NCBI GenBank assembly: GCA_037176725.1
Contig: JAZBRS010000077.1
Location: forward strand, 6,758,001 to 6,822,000
Length of the DNA: 64,000 nucleotides
Origin: Posidonia oceanica
Taxonomy: Eukaryota > Streptophyta > Magnoliopsida > Alismatales > Posidoniaceae
Direction of reading: 5' to 3'
In this document: in pieces, positions 33,089-44,599 of the stretch
Position numbering within the stretch: the stretch's first letter is position 1
How the letters are laid out: each line of letters begins with the position of its first letter
Made by a program: the position numbers and the translations under genes
Notes under the pieces: model-generated
The model's database searches: none
Seen by the model: only the letters and a program-made list of their open reading frames with translations
Told to the model about the DNA's origin: nothing

Positions 33089-35250
33089 ATTGAACGCTGG
33101 CAACACCAGCGTCCAACGTCGGACACTAGCATAGCTGGCGTCCAACACCTGCTGGGGGCAAACAGCATGCAGATTTTAAAAACAATGCATTCTAGCTATA
33201 TGGATGCAATACAGATGCAAAAGTGCAACTTAATGGGTGCCTAACATGCAGATCTAACCTAACAGAAGATTAGAAGAGGAATTAGAGCAAGGAGCAGGCC
33301 AGAATCGAGGATTCAAGCTAGCAGGTTGTTGGACGCCAGTAGGCTGGGCGTCCAACGTTAGACGCCAGGGTGGCTGGCGTCCAACACAGAACAGAAGACA
33401 TAGGAGAGAAGGGAGCATACAAGTGATAGATGAGAGTAGGGATCATGCATTTGGGTTACTAGGGTTGAGCATGGGGCAAACAAGCAAACATGGGGAGCAT
33501 AAAATAAGCAACCAGACCTTACCTGTGCTAAGTGCCAGGCCAAAGACACAACCAGGTCGTTGGACGCGAGCTGGGCCGGCGTCCAATGTTGGACGCCAGC
33601 TTCAGCAGCGTACAACGCCCTGAGAGGCACAACACACAAAGAAAACATGCATAAACGAGCAAACAATCCACAGAAATTAAAGAACAGTTGCTGGAGAAGC
33701 TAGACATGCATAAGAACACAGGAGATAAGCAAACAAGGAGATCAGAAAGGCATGCAAGCTTTAAACAAATGAATGAGGAGCCAGGACGTTGGACGCTAGA
33801 GCCAGCAGTGTCCAATGTTGGACGCTGAAGGCTCTGGCGTCCAATGACCTAGACCTGCAGACTCACCTGCTCTAAAGGGAGAGCTCAGCTCTACCCCACC
33901 TATATGCATGCAAACACATTAAAAGCATGTAAGAAACTAACAGGAGCATGCACAGCAGTCATTTGAATCAAAGAAAGAACATGCATAAGAGATGAAAGCT
34001 TAAGAACTTGCAAAAGGAAAGCATGAAACTTGCAAAGGCCGAGCAAACCTAAACATGGGTGCCATAGGGGCCAGGCATCTCTAAGCATGCATGAATCACG
34101 AAATAGCATTCAAAAATATGCAAGATATAGGCAGAGTAGCAAAGCAAGGCCAGTAGATACGTTGGACGCTAGGTGAACCAGCGTCCAACGTTGGACGCAG
34201 CTCACACTAGCGTCCAACGCAGGCAAATGGCAGATTAATATTAGAGCATGCAAAGGAACTCAAACAAGCATGGAACAAGCATGGGACAAACAGATAGGCA
34301 TGGCACAACATCAGAGAACATTAAAGGAAGCATATAGCATAGGATCTACAAAAAAAAAAGCAATAACAAAGCATGGAACGCAATAGAGCAAAAGTTGAGC
34401 AAGAGGGGCTGTTGGACGTTGGCCTATGCCGCGTCCAACGTTAGACACACCAGCTAGGGCGTCCAACACACTGAACTCCATTCCGGCCACAAATCGTGGC
34501 CAAAAGGATTCAGAAAATTGCAAAGTTGCATGGGGAAGACTCACACTAGCATGCATGACCTAAAGGGATAGGGTGCTTACCTCGTCGTGGCCTGGAATGG
34601 CGTGTCGACCTCCTTCACCAGCGCTGCAGAAGTGGACGACTAGCTGACTCCGGTGAGCTCATGCAGGCTGCTGGAGGCACAGGAGAGGTTGGCTGAAGGT
34701 CCGGGATGAAGGTGGACACTCGGTCTCTCTCTAGAGGTGGAGAATTGTGGTGGAAATGGACTGTGCTCCTCTGTGCGTGCTTTTGGAAGATGGGTGGTTG
34801 GGGCTGGTTTTGATCAAATGGTGCATGGGTTCTGCTGCCAATTGCAGTGGCTTGGGCGGGAATTGTAGGCGAATGGCAAGGGCTCTGGGTGTGGGTAGGC
34901 CACGAGGATTGGCAGGAGGGGTGTGGGTGTGTCAGTCGGTGGCGAGAGAGCCGATGGTGGCTAACAGAGGCGGTAGGGGTCAGTGAGGGCAAGGAGAGCA
35001 GGATTTCAGTTGAAATGGAGAAGAGATGGGTAGTTACTCAAGCTTGGAAGGTAGTGGATGGCATGGAGTGGAGGAAGGGACAGGTAGTAAGTGCGGGGAG
35101 GCACGGGATTGGACGGGAGGTGAGCTGGAAGGGGCGGAACAGCCGCTGCTGCAACCGAGCCGTTGGACGCCAGACCAGAGGGCGTCCAACGTTGGACACT
35201 GGAACAAGGCACGTCCAACGTTGGACGCTGCCTATTCTAGCATCCAACGC
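33089..35250. repeat. Seven dispersed inverted-repeat modules in the LTR of H
   Basis: Modules at 33089-33149, 33328-33385, 33559-33618, 33788-33844, 34161-34219, 34411-34469 and 35162-35250. Each is two hairpins back to back: TTGGACGC, about 10-14 variable bases, GCGTCCAA, then again. The joint makes the near-perfect palindrome GCGTCCAACGTTGGACGC. The last module has three hairpins. Modules are 170 to 690 bp apart in otherwise unrelated sequence. Confidence 0.85.
34580..34581 (-). promoter_or_regulatory. Candidate 5' splice donor in the LTR of H
   Basis: CGAG|GTAAGC, 0.89 kb after the LTR 5' end, the same distance as in element A. Confidence 0.45.
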
Positions 35251-35469
35251 GCTCAGTTGGCAAAAGACTGCAAAAGGGCTTGGGCTTGGGCCAAAGAGGT
35301 GGAAAAAGGTGTAAAAAGGCTTGAGGTTTTGGCTTGGGATTTAGGTGAAGTTTTGAGCTAGGTTTTGGGTTAGAAAATAGGTAGAAAAAAGGAGTGCCAA
35401 TTCCAGAGTCCGCACGAGCCTGCAGGAGAAAACAACCAACTTCTGGGCTGTCAGAATGGGGTGTCTATA

Positions 35470-36096
35470 GATGCCCCTCCCTGAGTGAGGTCAAGCGTAG
35501 CGAGACCGCTGCTCAGGGTAGACAAGACACCCTACCTGACGCCGACAGGAGCACAAAGGCGTGAGTCACTTATCCGACGAATGCACCGGAAATCATGACT
35601 CGATGCCACAATGCAAATGCGGATGCAGGATGCTAATGCAATGCAATGCATGCTAATGCAAAAGTTAGTGCAGAAGTTGTGTTAGATGTTCGTGCAGAAT
35701 GGTATGCGATACGAATGCTAATGCTGGACTAGTATGAACTAGTGCACGTGCGAGTGCTGTGCATGAGGAGATGCTATGCTAATGCATGGTGGTTGCTGGC
35801 ACTAACGCCGATGCATGGGGTGCTATGCTTGCAGAGTGCTAATGCTTGAAAGTGCTAATGCTCGAATGCTTGCAGGTGCTAATGCTTGAGGTGAGTGCTT
35901 GCTAATGCTTGTGAGTGCTGATGCTTCGGAATGCAGGTGCCAATGCTATGAGTGCTAATGCTGGGGTAGTGCAGAGTGATGCATGGAGAAGAAGCAGGGG
36001 GGTCTACGGAGTAATGCGGCAAGTTGGCTGCTTGTCCAAGCTTGCGCAAAAGGCTACTCCGGGAGAGCTAACGCGCTTGCCACTTGGGCAGGCTAC
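35470..36096 (-). mobile_element. Element H: 3' internal stub with polypurine tract
   Basis: It starts with the complement of GATGCCCCTCCCTGAGTGAG, then sequence aligning with the 3' ends of A, E and F, then GTGCTAATGCT-type short repeats (35700-35960). Element E inserts at 36097; the five bases before it (GCTAC, 36092-36096) should recur at about 64107, outside the window. Confidence 0.7.
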
Positions 36097-36739
36097 TGTA
36101 GCGATCCCGATCGGAATCAGGCTCGCTAATCTAGCGGCGATTGAGATCCGAGGAAGAGGCTCAACTCGAAAACACTTGAAATCGAGGAGAAAAAGGAAAG
36201 ATAAGACAAATCAGAGTCGCCACCACGTCTATTAACAGAAGACGAGGAAAACCGGGGTAATGCGTGAATTAACGCGCAAAACCGAGCAAGAAATGCAAAG
36301 CAAAGCAATGCAAAGGAAAACAAATGCAAACAAATGCAAATGAGATGACTCTAGCCTAGGATAAGGGCAGTACGGTCATTGCGGGCCAAAAGACAGGGTA
36401 AAGACTCCTGTTACGTGCGGGGAAGGTATTAGGCACCCCCGACACGCCCGAAAATCGGTCTTTCTAGGCTTACGCTCGCATACGCAAAAAAATGCAGGAT
36501 TGAATGCCTATGTGCCTATAAATGCCTGAATGAATGCTCAAGGTGTGCTCTAAGTGGGAAGAAACAGAGCAAGGAAGTAAACGTGCTCTCTAAGTGCTCA
36601 GCTACGCTGTCCGTGTTCCGAATTAGGCGAAACCTAGCTCGTGAGAACTCCAGACAGTAAGCATCACAACCCTATATGCAAATGCAAGCGAGAAAACAAA
36701 ACAGCGAGAAAACCATGCAATGCGATCGACATGCAAGGG

Positions 36740-37060
36740 AAAATGGCGCAAAACACGCAAAACAAGGCGAGAAATGAGCAACGCACGCAAAACGATGCAA
36801 AAGAGCGAAAACGGCACGCAAAACGAGCAGAAAATAAGGCAGCACGCAAAACGAGACAAGAGAGCAGGAAGGCACGCAAAACAGGACGAGAAAACAGAAT
36901 GGCACGCAAAACGGAGCGAAAGAATAAAACCGGCAAGCAAAACAGGCGAGAAAGCAAGGCGACGCGCGAAACAAGGCAAGAAAACAGGAGGACACGCAAA
37001 ACGGTGCCAAAACGAGAGCGGGCACGCGGAACGGTGCCAAAACATCGAAGCAAAAACCTC
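36740..37060 (-). repeat. Minisatellite in the 3' LTR of E, about ten units
   Basis: GGCACGCAAAACG.GCGA units of 28-31 bp, the complement of the core seen in LTR C. The second copy is at 58904-59224. Open frames over it on both strands are repeat by-products. Confidence 0.85.
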
Positions 37061-39080
37061 GGAAAAGCCATGCAAATGCAAGAATGCAGAAAGAGATTAA
37101 AAGAGGCCAAAGGGGAGCCAAAACAACGTGTGTGTAAGAACAGACGTCATTTAGGACCACTCAGAGTAGGTGTGAGGACCTACGGAGGGGAGAGGGGGCA
37201 AACGGAGGGATTACCACCTCTTTGCGACTGTTTCCCGCTAAACCATTCCACGGTGTGTCTCGCATGCTGCCCAAAGCTCGTGATGCGATCGGATCGTGGA
37301 AAAGGGGGAAGAAAGTCACATAAAGTGGCAAATCCAGGGAGAACGCAACACAAAACACACGGGGAAACGCGAAACGAGGATTTGAATAGACAAGCAGAAA
37401 GGGGAAGTCCTATTCTACATGCTTAAAGAGACAGAAAGCGAAAACAAGGAAAACTGTGCAAGTGGCATGCAAATGAATGCAATGCAGGGGTTCAAGAGGA
37501 CATACCTGGAGATCCGGGAGCCTGATCTGAAATCTATCTAGTCCATGCTGAAGAGCGCTTCGCTGCGGTCGCCTGGGCAGCTTACTTGAGAAGATCCAAC
37601 GGCCGGATCAGAAGATATCGCAGCTCCAAGGCAGAAGGGCCAGAACAGGGGAGAAGAACAGATCTAGGTGTTCAGGAGGTCCTAGGGATGTGTAAAAGGT
37701 CCTCCCAAGTGAAAGGGAGCTAAAAGTGCTTAGTGTGTGCAAGAAGATGCTAATATGCAAGACTAAATGGATGCAGAATGCATGCAGAAGTAAGAAAAAG
37801 GAAAGAGAAGTAACTTGGGAAAAACCAGGAGTTCAGAAAGCATTTTGAAAAAGAAAGGGACTAAAAATGCAAATTTCCCAGAAAACAGGGGCCTACACGA
37901 AAGGGTTTTGAAAACAGGAGAGGACAGAGGTCCATTTGGCGAAAAACTAGGCTCAGAGTGGTGTTTTAAAAAGAGGGTATGCTTTAAAAGGGGTTTTAAA
38001 ACCAAAAGGAAGGCAGAATGCAATTTTGAAAAAAACTAGGGTCTAAAATGCAAATTTTCCAAAAAACAGGGTTCTGGGGAGTCCGGGAATACTAGTGGAA
38101 GGTCTTTATGCAATTTGGTAGGCATAGGAGCTAGAATGCAACCTAGGGGCAAAATGGTCTTTTCACATGATTTTTTAAAAGGTGCAGGGACCTATGTGTG
38201 ATTTTAAAATCATGCAGGGGTCAAATATGCAATTTTATATGGTAAATATGCTCTGAAAACACCGAAGAGGACTGATGTGCAATTTTTAAAAAGATCAGGG
38301 TCAAAAATGCAATGCAATAAGCTAAAAATGCATGCAAGAGCTACTGTCCATTTAAAATGGACCTAAATGCAAATATGCAAAAACAGGGGGGAAAATATGC
38401 AATGCAGTATGCAAAAATAAAAAAATAAATCCTAAGTTCTACAGTGCATGGGACTTAAATGCAAAAATAAAAACATGCAGGGGGCCAGAATGCAATGCAG
38501 TATGGTAAAATGAATGCGATTAAATTAACTGATTTAAGACAGGACCTAAGTGCAAAAATTAAAAACAGAGGGACTAAACTACAAAATATTATAACAGCAC
38601 AGCACAGTGAATGGACCAACTTGCAAATACTGAAAACCATAAACAGATTATGCAATTTAATATGATTTTGATTTAAAAACACAGCAGATTAAATGAAATA
38701 AGGACTGGAATGTAAAATGACAGAAACTTAAACCAAATATGCAATATTTACTTAAAAACTTTAGCTAGAATAAAATAAATGCACAGTAACTGGTCGACGG
38801 CGACGAGTACTGTAGCAGAACGCCGGCAGTACTCGTGGCCGCTGACAGGGGAGGCTGAGGAGGCGCGGGGGGGCGGAGAACGACGTCGGCGATCGTCCGG
38901 AGCTCTGGGAACGGTCCGGAGCTCGCCCTGTTGGCGGGAGTGTCCGGAGGAAGAGCAGCCGGCGCTAGAGAAGGAGACCTGTCCGGCGAGCTGCTGCGGC
39001 GTCCGGGAGGCTCGGAGCTTGGTTCTGACCAACGGAAAAGCAGCAGGAGGAGAAGAGAGAGCGAGGGTGGGCGAGAAGTA

Positions 39081-39082
39081 CC
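39081..39082 (-). promoter_or_regulatory. Candidate 5' splice donor in the 3' LTR of E
   Basis: CCACAG|GTACTT, 2.87 kb after the LTR 5' end. Counterpart at 61245 in the 5' LTR. Confidence 0.35.
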
Positions 39083-40383
39083 TGTGGTCGTGTCCGGAAG
39101 GCGCTCCCGACCTCGGCAGTGTCGGAGTCGGCCGGAGCTCGTCGTCCGGTTGCTGCAGAGGATGCTGGTGGCTCGCGGTGGTCCGGACGTCCTCAAGATG
39201 ACGCTCCGAAGCTTCTCGAGCGGTCAGGAGGGACCTCAGCTGCTCGGACGAGAGATCGGCGTTTGTGGGTTCTGAGGATACTGCCGGAGGTGGGGGGGGT
39301 TGTTGCTGCTTGTCCGGTGGAGTGGAGCCCTCCGGGAGGAAGCTGGGGGTCTGAGGAGTCGATCTGGATGCTCGGAGAAGATTTCTGGAAGGTGTGGAGT
39401 GGACTTGGAGCTGGGTCGAAATTCTGGTCTGGAGGTGTCACAGGTGTTTGTTGTGGAATTTAAGGGCTGGGGTGGATGGTTGGGTTCGAGGGCGGAGGCT
39501 CTGGAAAAGTGGTGGATCAAGGATTGTCGGGGTGGATTTTGGGAGAAGGTTGTATGCTGAGGCGATGGGAATTGTGAAGTGAGTTGCGTTGGGTTGCAGG
39601 TTGAGGTCAGGTGGTTTCTGGGAGGTTTCAGGTAGCGGAAGGGCAATGGGACGATGGAGGATGAAGGCCAGGTGTTGGGTGAGATTTAGGAAGCAATGGG
39701 GAGAAGTGTGGAGGCTGGGAGTGGTGTTGGGTTACTGGAACAAAAGGAGGAGGATTTTCTGGAGATTGAAGAGGGAATTGGAGAAGGTTCTGATGTGGGG
39801 ATTCCTCTGGAATTGGGATCTCTCTCCGGGATGCCAAGGACTCTCCAACACTCCCTTCTGCTCTCTCTTCTCACTCTGGAATTGGAAGAAATGCAGAGGA
39901 GAAGGAAGGTGGCACAGGTAGGAAAAAGTTGGGAATTCTAGTCTCTCTCAGGTTGGGTTCTCTCTGATTGCTCACTCTGGATCGCTCTCTCTCTTGGATG
40001 GCAAAAGGCGATCGAAGGAGGGGAATTCTGGATGCTTATATCAGGCCGAGGGCTGCCGGAGCGCACGCTGGAGACTTTTGAATCCCTCCGGCGCGAGTAC
40101 TGCAGCTGAAAGGAGACGGATGCCGGCGAGACGACAGGCAATTAAAGCCTCCCGGAATCGGTGCTGAGACAGGAGAGAGCGGCGAGACGCTGTTGCATGA
40201 TCTGATGGAGAGGGAGCTTGAAATTTAAAAAGGAGAGGGAGGACTGTTGGCAGCAGCTCGCGGGAAGAAAGAAAATCAGTGGAAGCGCGGGGAAGAAGAA
40301 GGAGGAGAAGGAAGCGGGCCGGACTGCTGCGGGCCGAAAGAAAAAAAAGAAAAAAAGAAGAAACGGGCCGAATTGAGCCCAGT

Positions 40384-40388
40384 AAGGA

Positions 40389-40420
<32 letters not shown>
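40384..40420. repeat. GAAA microsatellite
   Basis: A GAAA/AAAG run, about 12 bp shorter in the other LTR (about 62548-62573). It is the largest single length difference seen between the two LTRs. Confidence 0.9.
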
Positions 40421-41955
40421 AGGAAGAGAGAGAGGGTAGAATTGGGAAATAAAATAGGTAAAAATAAACTAAAAATAAGTAAAAATATTAGAAGAGTTTT
40501 GCTGTAGATTAGGATTTTAATTAAGATTTTTAATGGTTATTTTGAGTTGATTAATGTGTTTTAGGCTTGATTAGGGTTTTAGGGCTTTGGTTTTGTTTTT
40601 AATTGATTTTTACTTGATTAAATGTTTGTTAAACCTTTTTTAAATTGTTTTAAAAATTGTATTTCCCTTGTTGGACACTTAGGATATTAATTAGGATTTT
40701 TTAGGATTTATTTCGTATTAATTAGGGTTGGTTTTAGGTTCTTAAGCTTTAGTCTTTTTAGGGTTTTTTCCTTTTAAGTCTTTCAAGTTATGCTTGGATT
40801 TTTATTTATTGGTTTTTTCTTGAAGTTTTTAGTTGGATTTTTTTGGTTTGATAGGGTGTTTTCTAGGTCTTTCAGATGTGTTTTTCTTTTCTTTTTTAAT
40901 TAAGTTTTTAACTTTTTTTTCTTATGTTTATTAGGTTAAGTCTTTTGCCTTCTCTAATCACTTGTTTTAGTATTTGATTTTTAATTCTTCTTTTTAGGTC
41001 TTGTCTTTTAATTCTTCTGATGGGGTTTTTATTTTTGGTGGGTTTTGATTTTATTTTAGCTTTTTCCTTGATTTTTCAGTGTTTTCTTTTGATTTGTTTT
41101 GCATTTTTTAGTTTGCATGTTCGGTTTTCTTTTTAGTTTGATTAAGTTAAGTTTAAGTTGTTAATTGCTTGTTTAACATTTTTTAATTGTTTTTCTTAGG
41201 GTTCTGATTTGTTTCTTTTATATTTTGGGGTTTTACAGATTTTTAGGGGTTTTCATGGATTTTTGCAAAAGGAAAAAAAGGAAAAGAGAAGGAGGAAAGA
41301 AATGGAAAAAAAGAGGGAGATAAAAGGAAAAAAGGATAGGTTGGAGGAAAACGATTTTTAAAAATTCAGAAAAAGTGTTAAAAATAAAGTAAAAATAGGG
41401 ATAAGATAGAGGAAGGATAGAAGCACAGAGGGGGCCCACAGCCAGACCAAAAAAAGGATGAGAAGGGGATGAAAAGAGAGATGATAATCAGGAGAGAGAG
41501 AGGAGAGAGAAAATGATAATCCCGGAGAGAGAAAAGGATAATTTGGGTGAAGGAGGGTCTTAATGGTCTTGGAATGGGGTGAGAATTGGTGAGTGGGTAG
41601 TCTAGGATTTAAAGTCTTGGGTCTGAAGTTTGGGTTTAATTCTAAGGGGGTTTTGGAGGGGTTTCAAGGTGTAGAAGAAGGGTAGTCTCACCTAAGTTTT
41701 CTAGGGTTTTCAAGGATGGATTGGGTTTGGAAATTTCCAGGTTTTTGGGTAGGTTTGTTGAGTGGATAGTAGTGGGTTTCCCTATGGATTTTGGTTAGGT
41801 TTTGAGGTTGGGAAGAGGGGTAAAGGTTTAGGTCAAGACAGGCTGTTTTTGAAGGGTAGAGAGGAGGATTAGGGTTAGGGTTTGGTTGGGGGTTTGATCC
41901 AGCAATCACCAAGAGGGCTCCAAGGGTCCGGGCCTGCCAAGATGGGGTGTCAACA

Positions 41956-41975
41956 GATGCCCCTCCCTGAGCGAG
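41956..41975 (-). other. Polypurine tract of element E
   Basis: The minus strand reads CTCAGGGAGGGGCATC directly before the LTR start TGTTGACACCCC. Confidence 0.85.
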
Positions 41976-42498
41976 CGCAAGCGGAGCGCGGCCGCTGCTC
42001 AGGGTTGACAAGACACCCCATCTGACTGGCAGGAGCAGCGGGTTACTATGGGCGTGAGCTACTTATTCGGTGGATGCACCGAAGATCGTAGCCCGTTGCC
42101 GCAATGCAAGATACCAGTGCAGATGGATGCTATGCTGTGTGTGATATGCTAAATGCAATGCAAGAGTTAGTACAAAAGTTAGTGCAGCTATAAGAAAATG
42201 CTGATGCTGTGCAAGTAATGCTGATGATGCTAAAGTGATATGCAGTGCTAGCTAAGAAAGTGCTGAGATGATGCAAAGAAAATGATAAAAAGGCGCGATG
42301 TGGTGCGAATGTCTGGCAGGGAGGCCAGACTTGCACGACAAAGCGAAGGAAAACAGGGTGCAGCTGGTCCCCGCCCGGGGAGCAAGCTAGCAGGAAAGAA
42401 GGGTGCGAGGGGAGAGAGGCCAACTCTCCTATCGCAGAAAGGGGGTGCGTGACTTCGTCTTCCTGGGACAAAGTCACGCCGAAAAGGAGAAAAAAAAT
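41976..42498. other. 3' internal sequence of E before the hairpin array
   Basis: The first 120 bp align with the same position in A, F and H (GACAAGACACCCC, GGCGTGAGC.ACTTAT). The rest has ATGCTGATGC-type short words and no coding signal. Confidence 0.5.
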
Positions 42499-43580
42499 GA
42501 TAAGGTGACGGGCTTATCGTCCGGATAGTTTACGGTCCTATCAACCGGGAGTGACAGTTTACGGTCCTGTCAACCGGAGCAGTTGTGAGTGATAGTTACT
42601 GGATATCAGCCGTATAACATGGTTGTGGGTGATAGTTTAGGAGTATCAGCCTAACGACAATTTACGGTCCTATCAACCGGTGGATAGTTTACAGACCTAT
42701 CAACTGGAGGATAGTTTACAGACCTATCAACTGGAAACCACAAACCATGAGGGATAGTTACTAGATATCAGCCGTATAACGCAATGCCGGATAGTTTACA
42801 GTCTATCATCTGGAACGACAGTTTACGGTCCTGTCAACCGGCGGATAGTTTACAGACCTATCAACTGGAGGATAGTTTACAGTCCTATCAACTGGAAACG
42901 GCATTGCGAGGGACAGTTACTGGATGTCAGCCGTATAACATCATTGCGCGTGGTAGTTTACAGTCCTACCAACTGGTGGATAGTTTACAGACCTATCAAC
43001 TGGAGCGACAGTTTACGGTCCTGTCAACCGGCGGATAGTTTACAAACCTATCAACTGGAAACGCGCAATGATGAGGGATAGTTACTGGATATCAGCCGTA
43101 TAATGCAATTGCTGGTGATAGTTTAGGAGTATCAGCCTAACGACAGTTTACGGTCCTGTCAACCGGTGGATAGTTACAGACCTATCAACTGGAGGATAGT
43201 TTACAGACCTATCAACTGGAAACCGCAATTGCAAGGGACAGTTACTGGATGTCAGCCGTATAACGTAATTGCACGCGATAGTTTACAGACCTATCAACTG
43301 GAGCGACAGTTTACGGTCCTGTCAACCGGTGGATAGTTTACAGACCTATCAACTGGAAAAGTGCAATTACGAGGGACAGTTACTGGATGTCAGCCGTATA
43401 ACACAACTGCGGGCCGACCATGGATCGACCAGAAGATAGTTTAGGAATATCAGCCTGAGATAGTTTCGGATATCAGCCTAGCACGAGTGATTGATAGATT
43501 GATAGTTTCGGATATCAGCCTAGCACGAGTGATTGATAGATTGATAGTTTCGAATATCAGCCTAGCACGAGTGATTGATT
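42499..43580 (-). repeat. Covarying mini-hairpin array of E, about thirty modules
   Basis: Modules of 25-29 bp. The stem varies and the loop stays almost constant: GATAG-TTTACGGTC-CTATC (42524-42542), GACAG-TTTACGGTC-CTGTC (42553-42571), GGTAG-TTTACAGTC-CTACC (42952-42970), GATA-GTTACTGG-ATATC and GACA-GTTACTGG-ATGTC, and a wider GATAAG-GTGACGGG-CTTATC (42499-42518). The tail after each stem is AACCGG, AACTGG or AGCC. Higher-order groups of about 160-300 bp are separated by GCAATTGC-like words. Confidence 0.85.
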
Positions 43581-43619
43581 GATTGATAAGAGGGGGCAAG
43601 ATCATGATGAGAATGATAA

Positions 43620-44275
43620 GATATCGGACTTATCGGCCGGCAAAGAGGGGGTGAGGTGATGATGAGAAGTTAAGCTAAAGAAGGGGATGAGATCATGATG
43701 AGAAATTAAGCTAAAGAGGGGGATGAGATCATGATGAGAAATTAATCTAAAGAGGGGGATGAGATCATGATGAGAAATTAAGCTAAAGAGGGGGTGAGAT
43801 CATGATGAGAAATTAACCTAAAGAGGGGGATGAGATCATGATGAGAAATTAACCTAAAGAGGGGGATGAGATCATGATGAGAAATTAACCTAAATAGGGG
43901 ATGAGATCATGATGAGAAATTAACCTAAAGAGGGGGATGAGATCATGATGAGAAATTAACCTAAAGAGGGGGATGAGATCATGATGAGAAATTAACCTAA
44001 AGAGGGGATGAGATCATGATGAGAAATTAACCTAAAGAGGGGATGAGATCATGATGAGAAATTAACCTAAAGAGGGGGATGAGATCATGATGAGAAATTA
44101 ACCTAAAGAGGGGGATGAGATCATGATGAGAAATTAACCTAAAGGGGGGATGAGATCATGATGAGAAATTAACCTAAAGAGGGGGATGAGATCATGATGA
44201 GAATTAACCTAAAGAGGGGATGAGATCATGATGAGAAATTAACCTAAAAAGGGGGATGAGATCATGATGAGAAGT
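43620..44275. repeat. 36-bp tandem array, about 17 units
   Basis: Unit GATGAGATCATGATGAGAAA followed by TTAACCTAAAGAGGG, period 34-36 bp with single-base length changes in the G run. Earlier units read TTAAGCTAAAG. GATCATGATGAG carries a small palindrome, ATCATGAT. Confidence 0.9.
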
Positions 44276-44279
44276 GTTG

Positions 44280-44450
44280 ATTGATAAGATATCGGACTTA
44301 TCGGCCGGCAAAGAAGGGGTAAGGGAATGATGAGAATGATAAGATATCGGACTTATCGGCCGGCAAAGAAGGGGTAAGGGAATGATGAGAATGATAAGAT
44401 ATCGGACTTATCGGCCGGCAAAGAAGGGGTAAGGGAATGATGAGAAGAAA
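44280..44450. repeat. 55-bp tandem repeat, three units
   Basis: GATAAG-ATATCGGA-CTTATC hairpin followed by GGCCGGCAAAGAAGGGG; period 55 bp (44283, 44338, 44393). A diverged single copy sits at 43606-43640. Confidence 0.9.
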
Positions 44451-44454
44451 TCAT

Positions 44455-44575
44455 CCTATGACGCCAGGAACGTCATAGGGGAAAGAGGGAGAGAATGATA
44501 CCAAGGGGCGATCAAAAGATGCCCCTGGTGTCAGGATGACACCAGGGGTTGGCCAGCGCGTCCTTGGCATCGAAA
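44455..44575 (-). repeat. Cluster of longer hairpins in E
   Basis: CCTATGACG-N7-CGTCATAGG (44455-44479) is a perfect 9-bp stem. GATACCAAGGGGC...GCCCCTGGTGTC (44497-44532) follows, then a partner with ACACCAGGGG. Related stems occur in A (2981-3265) and F (26903-27092). Confidence 0.75.
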
Positions 44576-44599
44576 GCAGAGAGTGATGACAAGAGTGTC

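Larger units (their letters stand above)
32159..35469 (-). repeat. 3' LTR of element H (3.31 kb)
   Basis: It runs from TGTAGTAATCC to GGGTGTCTATA on the plus strand, with a polypurine tract on its right, so it is a 3' LTR whose element continues to higher coordinates. It lies in the DUF7745-like gene of F; the preceding 5 bp ATTTC would be its target duplication, but the partner is outside the window. U5 motif complement at 32313-32324, conserved block at about 32490-32548, donor-like GAG|GTAAGC at 34580. It carries seven dispersed paired inverted repeats. Confidence 0.85.
36097..41955 (-). repeat. 3' LTR of element E (5.86 kb)
   Basis: TGTAGCGATCC to GGGGTGTCAACA on the plus strand. I counted by eye some 45 substitutions plus a few small indels against the other LTR, about 99% identity. 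It contains the U5 motif complement (36213-36224), the conserved block (about 36397-36452), a minisatellite (36740-37060), AT-rich ATGCAA repeats (38100-38760), a GC-rich block (38780-39280), a donor-like site at 39081, purine-rich sequence with a GAAA microsatellite (40244-40440), and a T-rich then A/G-rich stretch to the 5' end. Confidence 0.95.

Noticed and set aside
36641..37426. Lys/Arg-rich open frame of 261 codons in the LTRs of E (also 58805-59590)
   Set aside because: It overlaps the CGCAAAACG minisatellite and is mirrored by long frames on the other strand.
37763..38039. Short open frames on both strands around AAAACAGGG repeats in the LTRs of E
   Set aside because: Identical in the two LTRs because of recent origin, not because of coding selection.
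38748..39463. Overlapping open frames of 94-143 codons in the GC-rich part of the LTRs of E (also 60912-61627)
   Set aside because: Several overlapping frames on both strands and no domain; same compositional reason as in LTR C.
40031..40045. TATA box for the LTR of E (TGATATAAGC on the minus strand)
   Set aside because: Not kept at the corresponding place in LTR C, the closest relative, so support is too weak for a feature.
41870..41890. Telomere-like TTAGGGTT words (also near 1500 and 15595)
   Set aside because: Only one or two units in each LTR 5' part; not a telomeric array.
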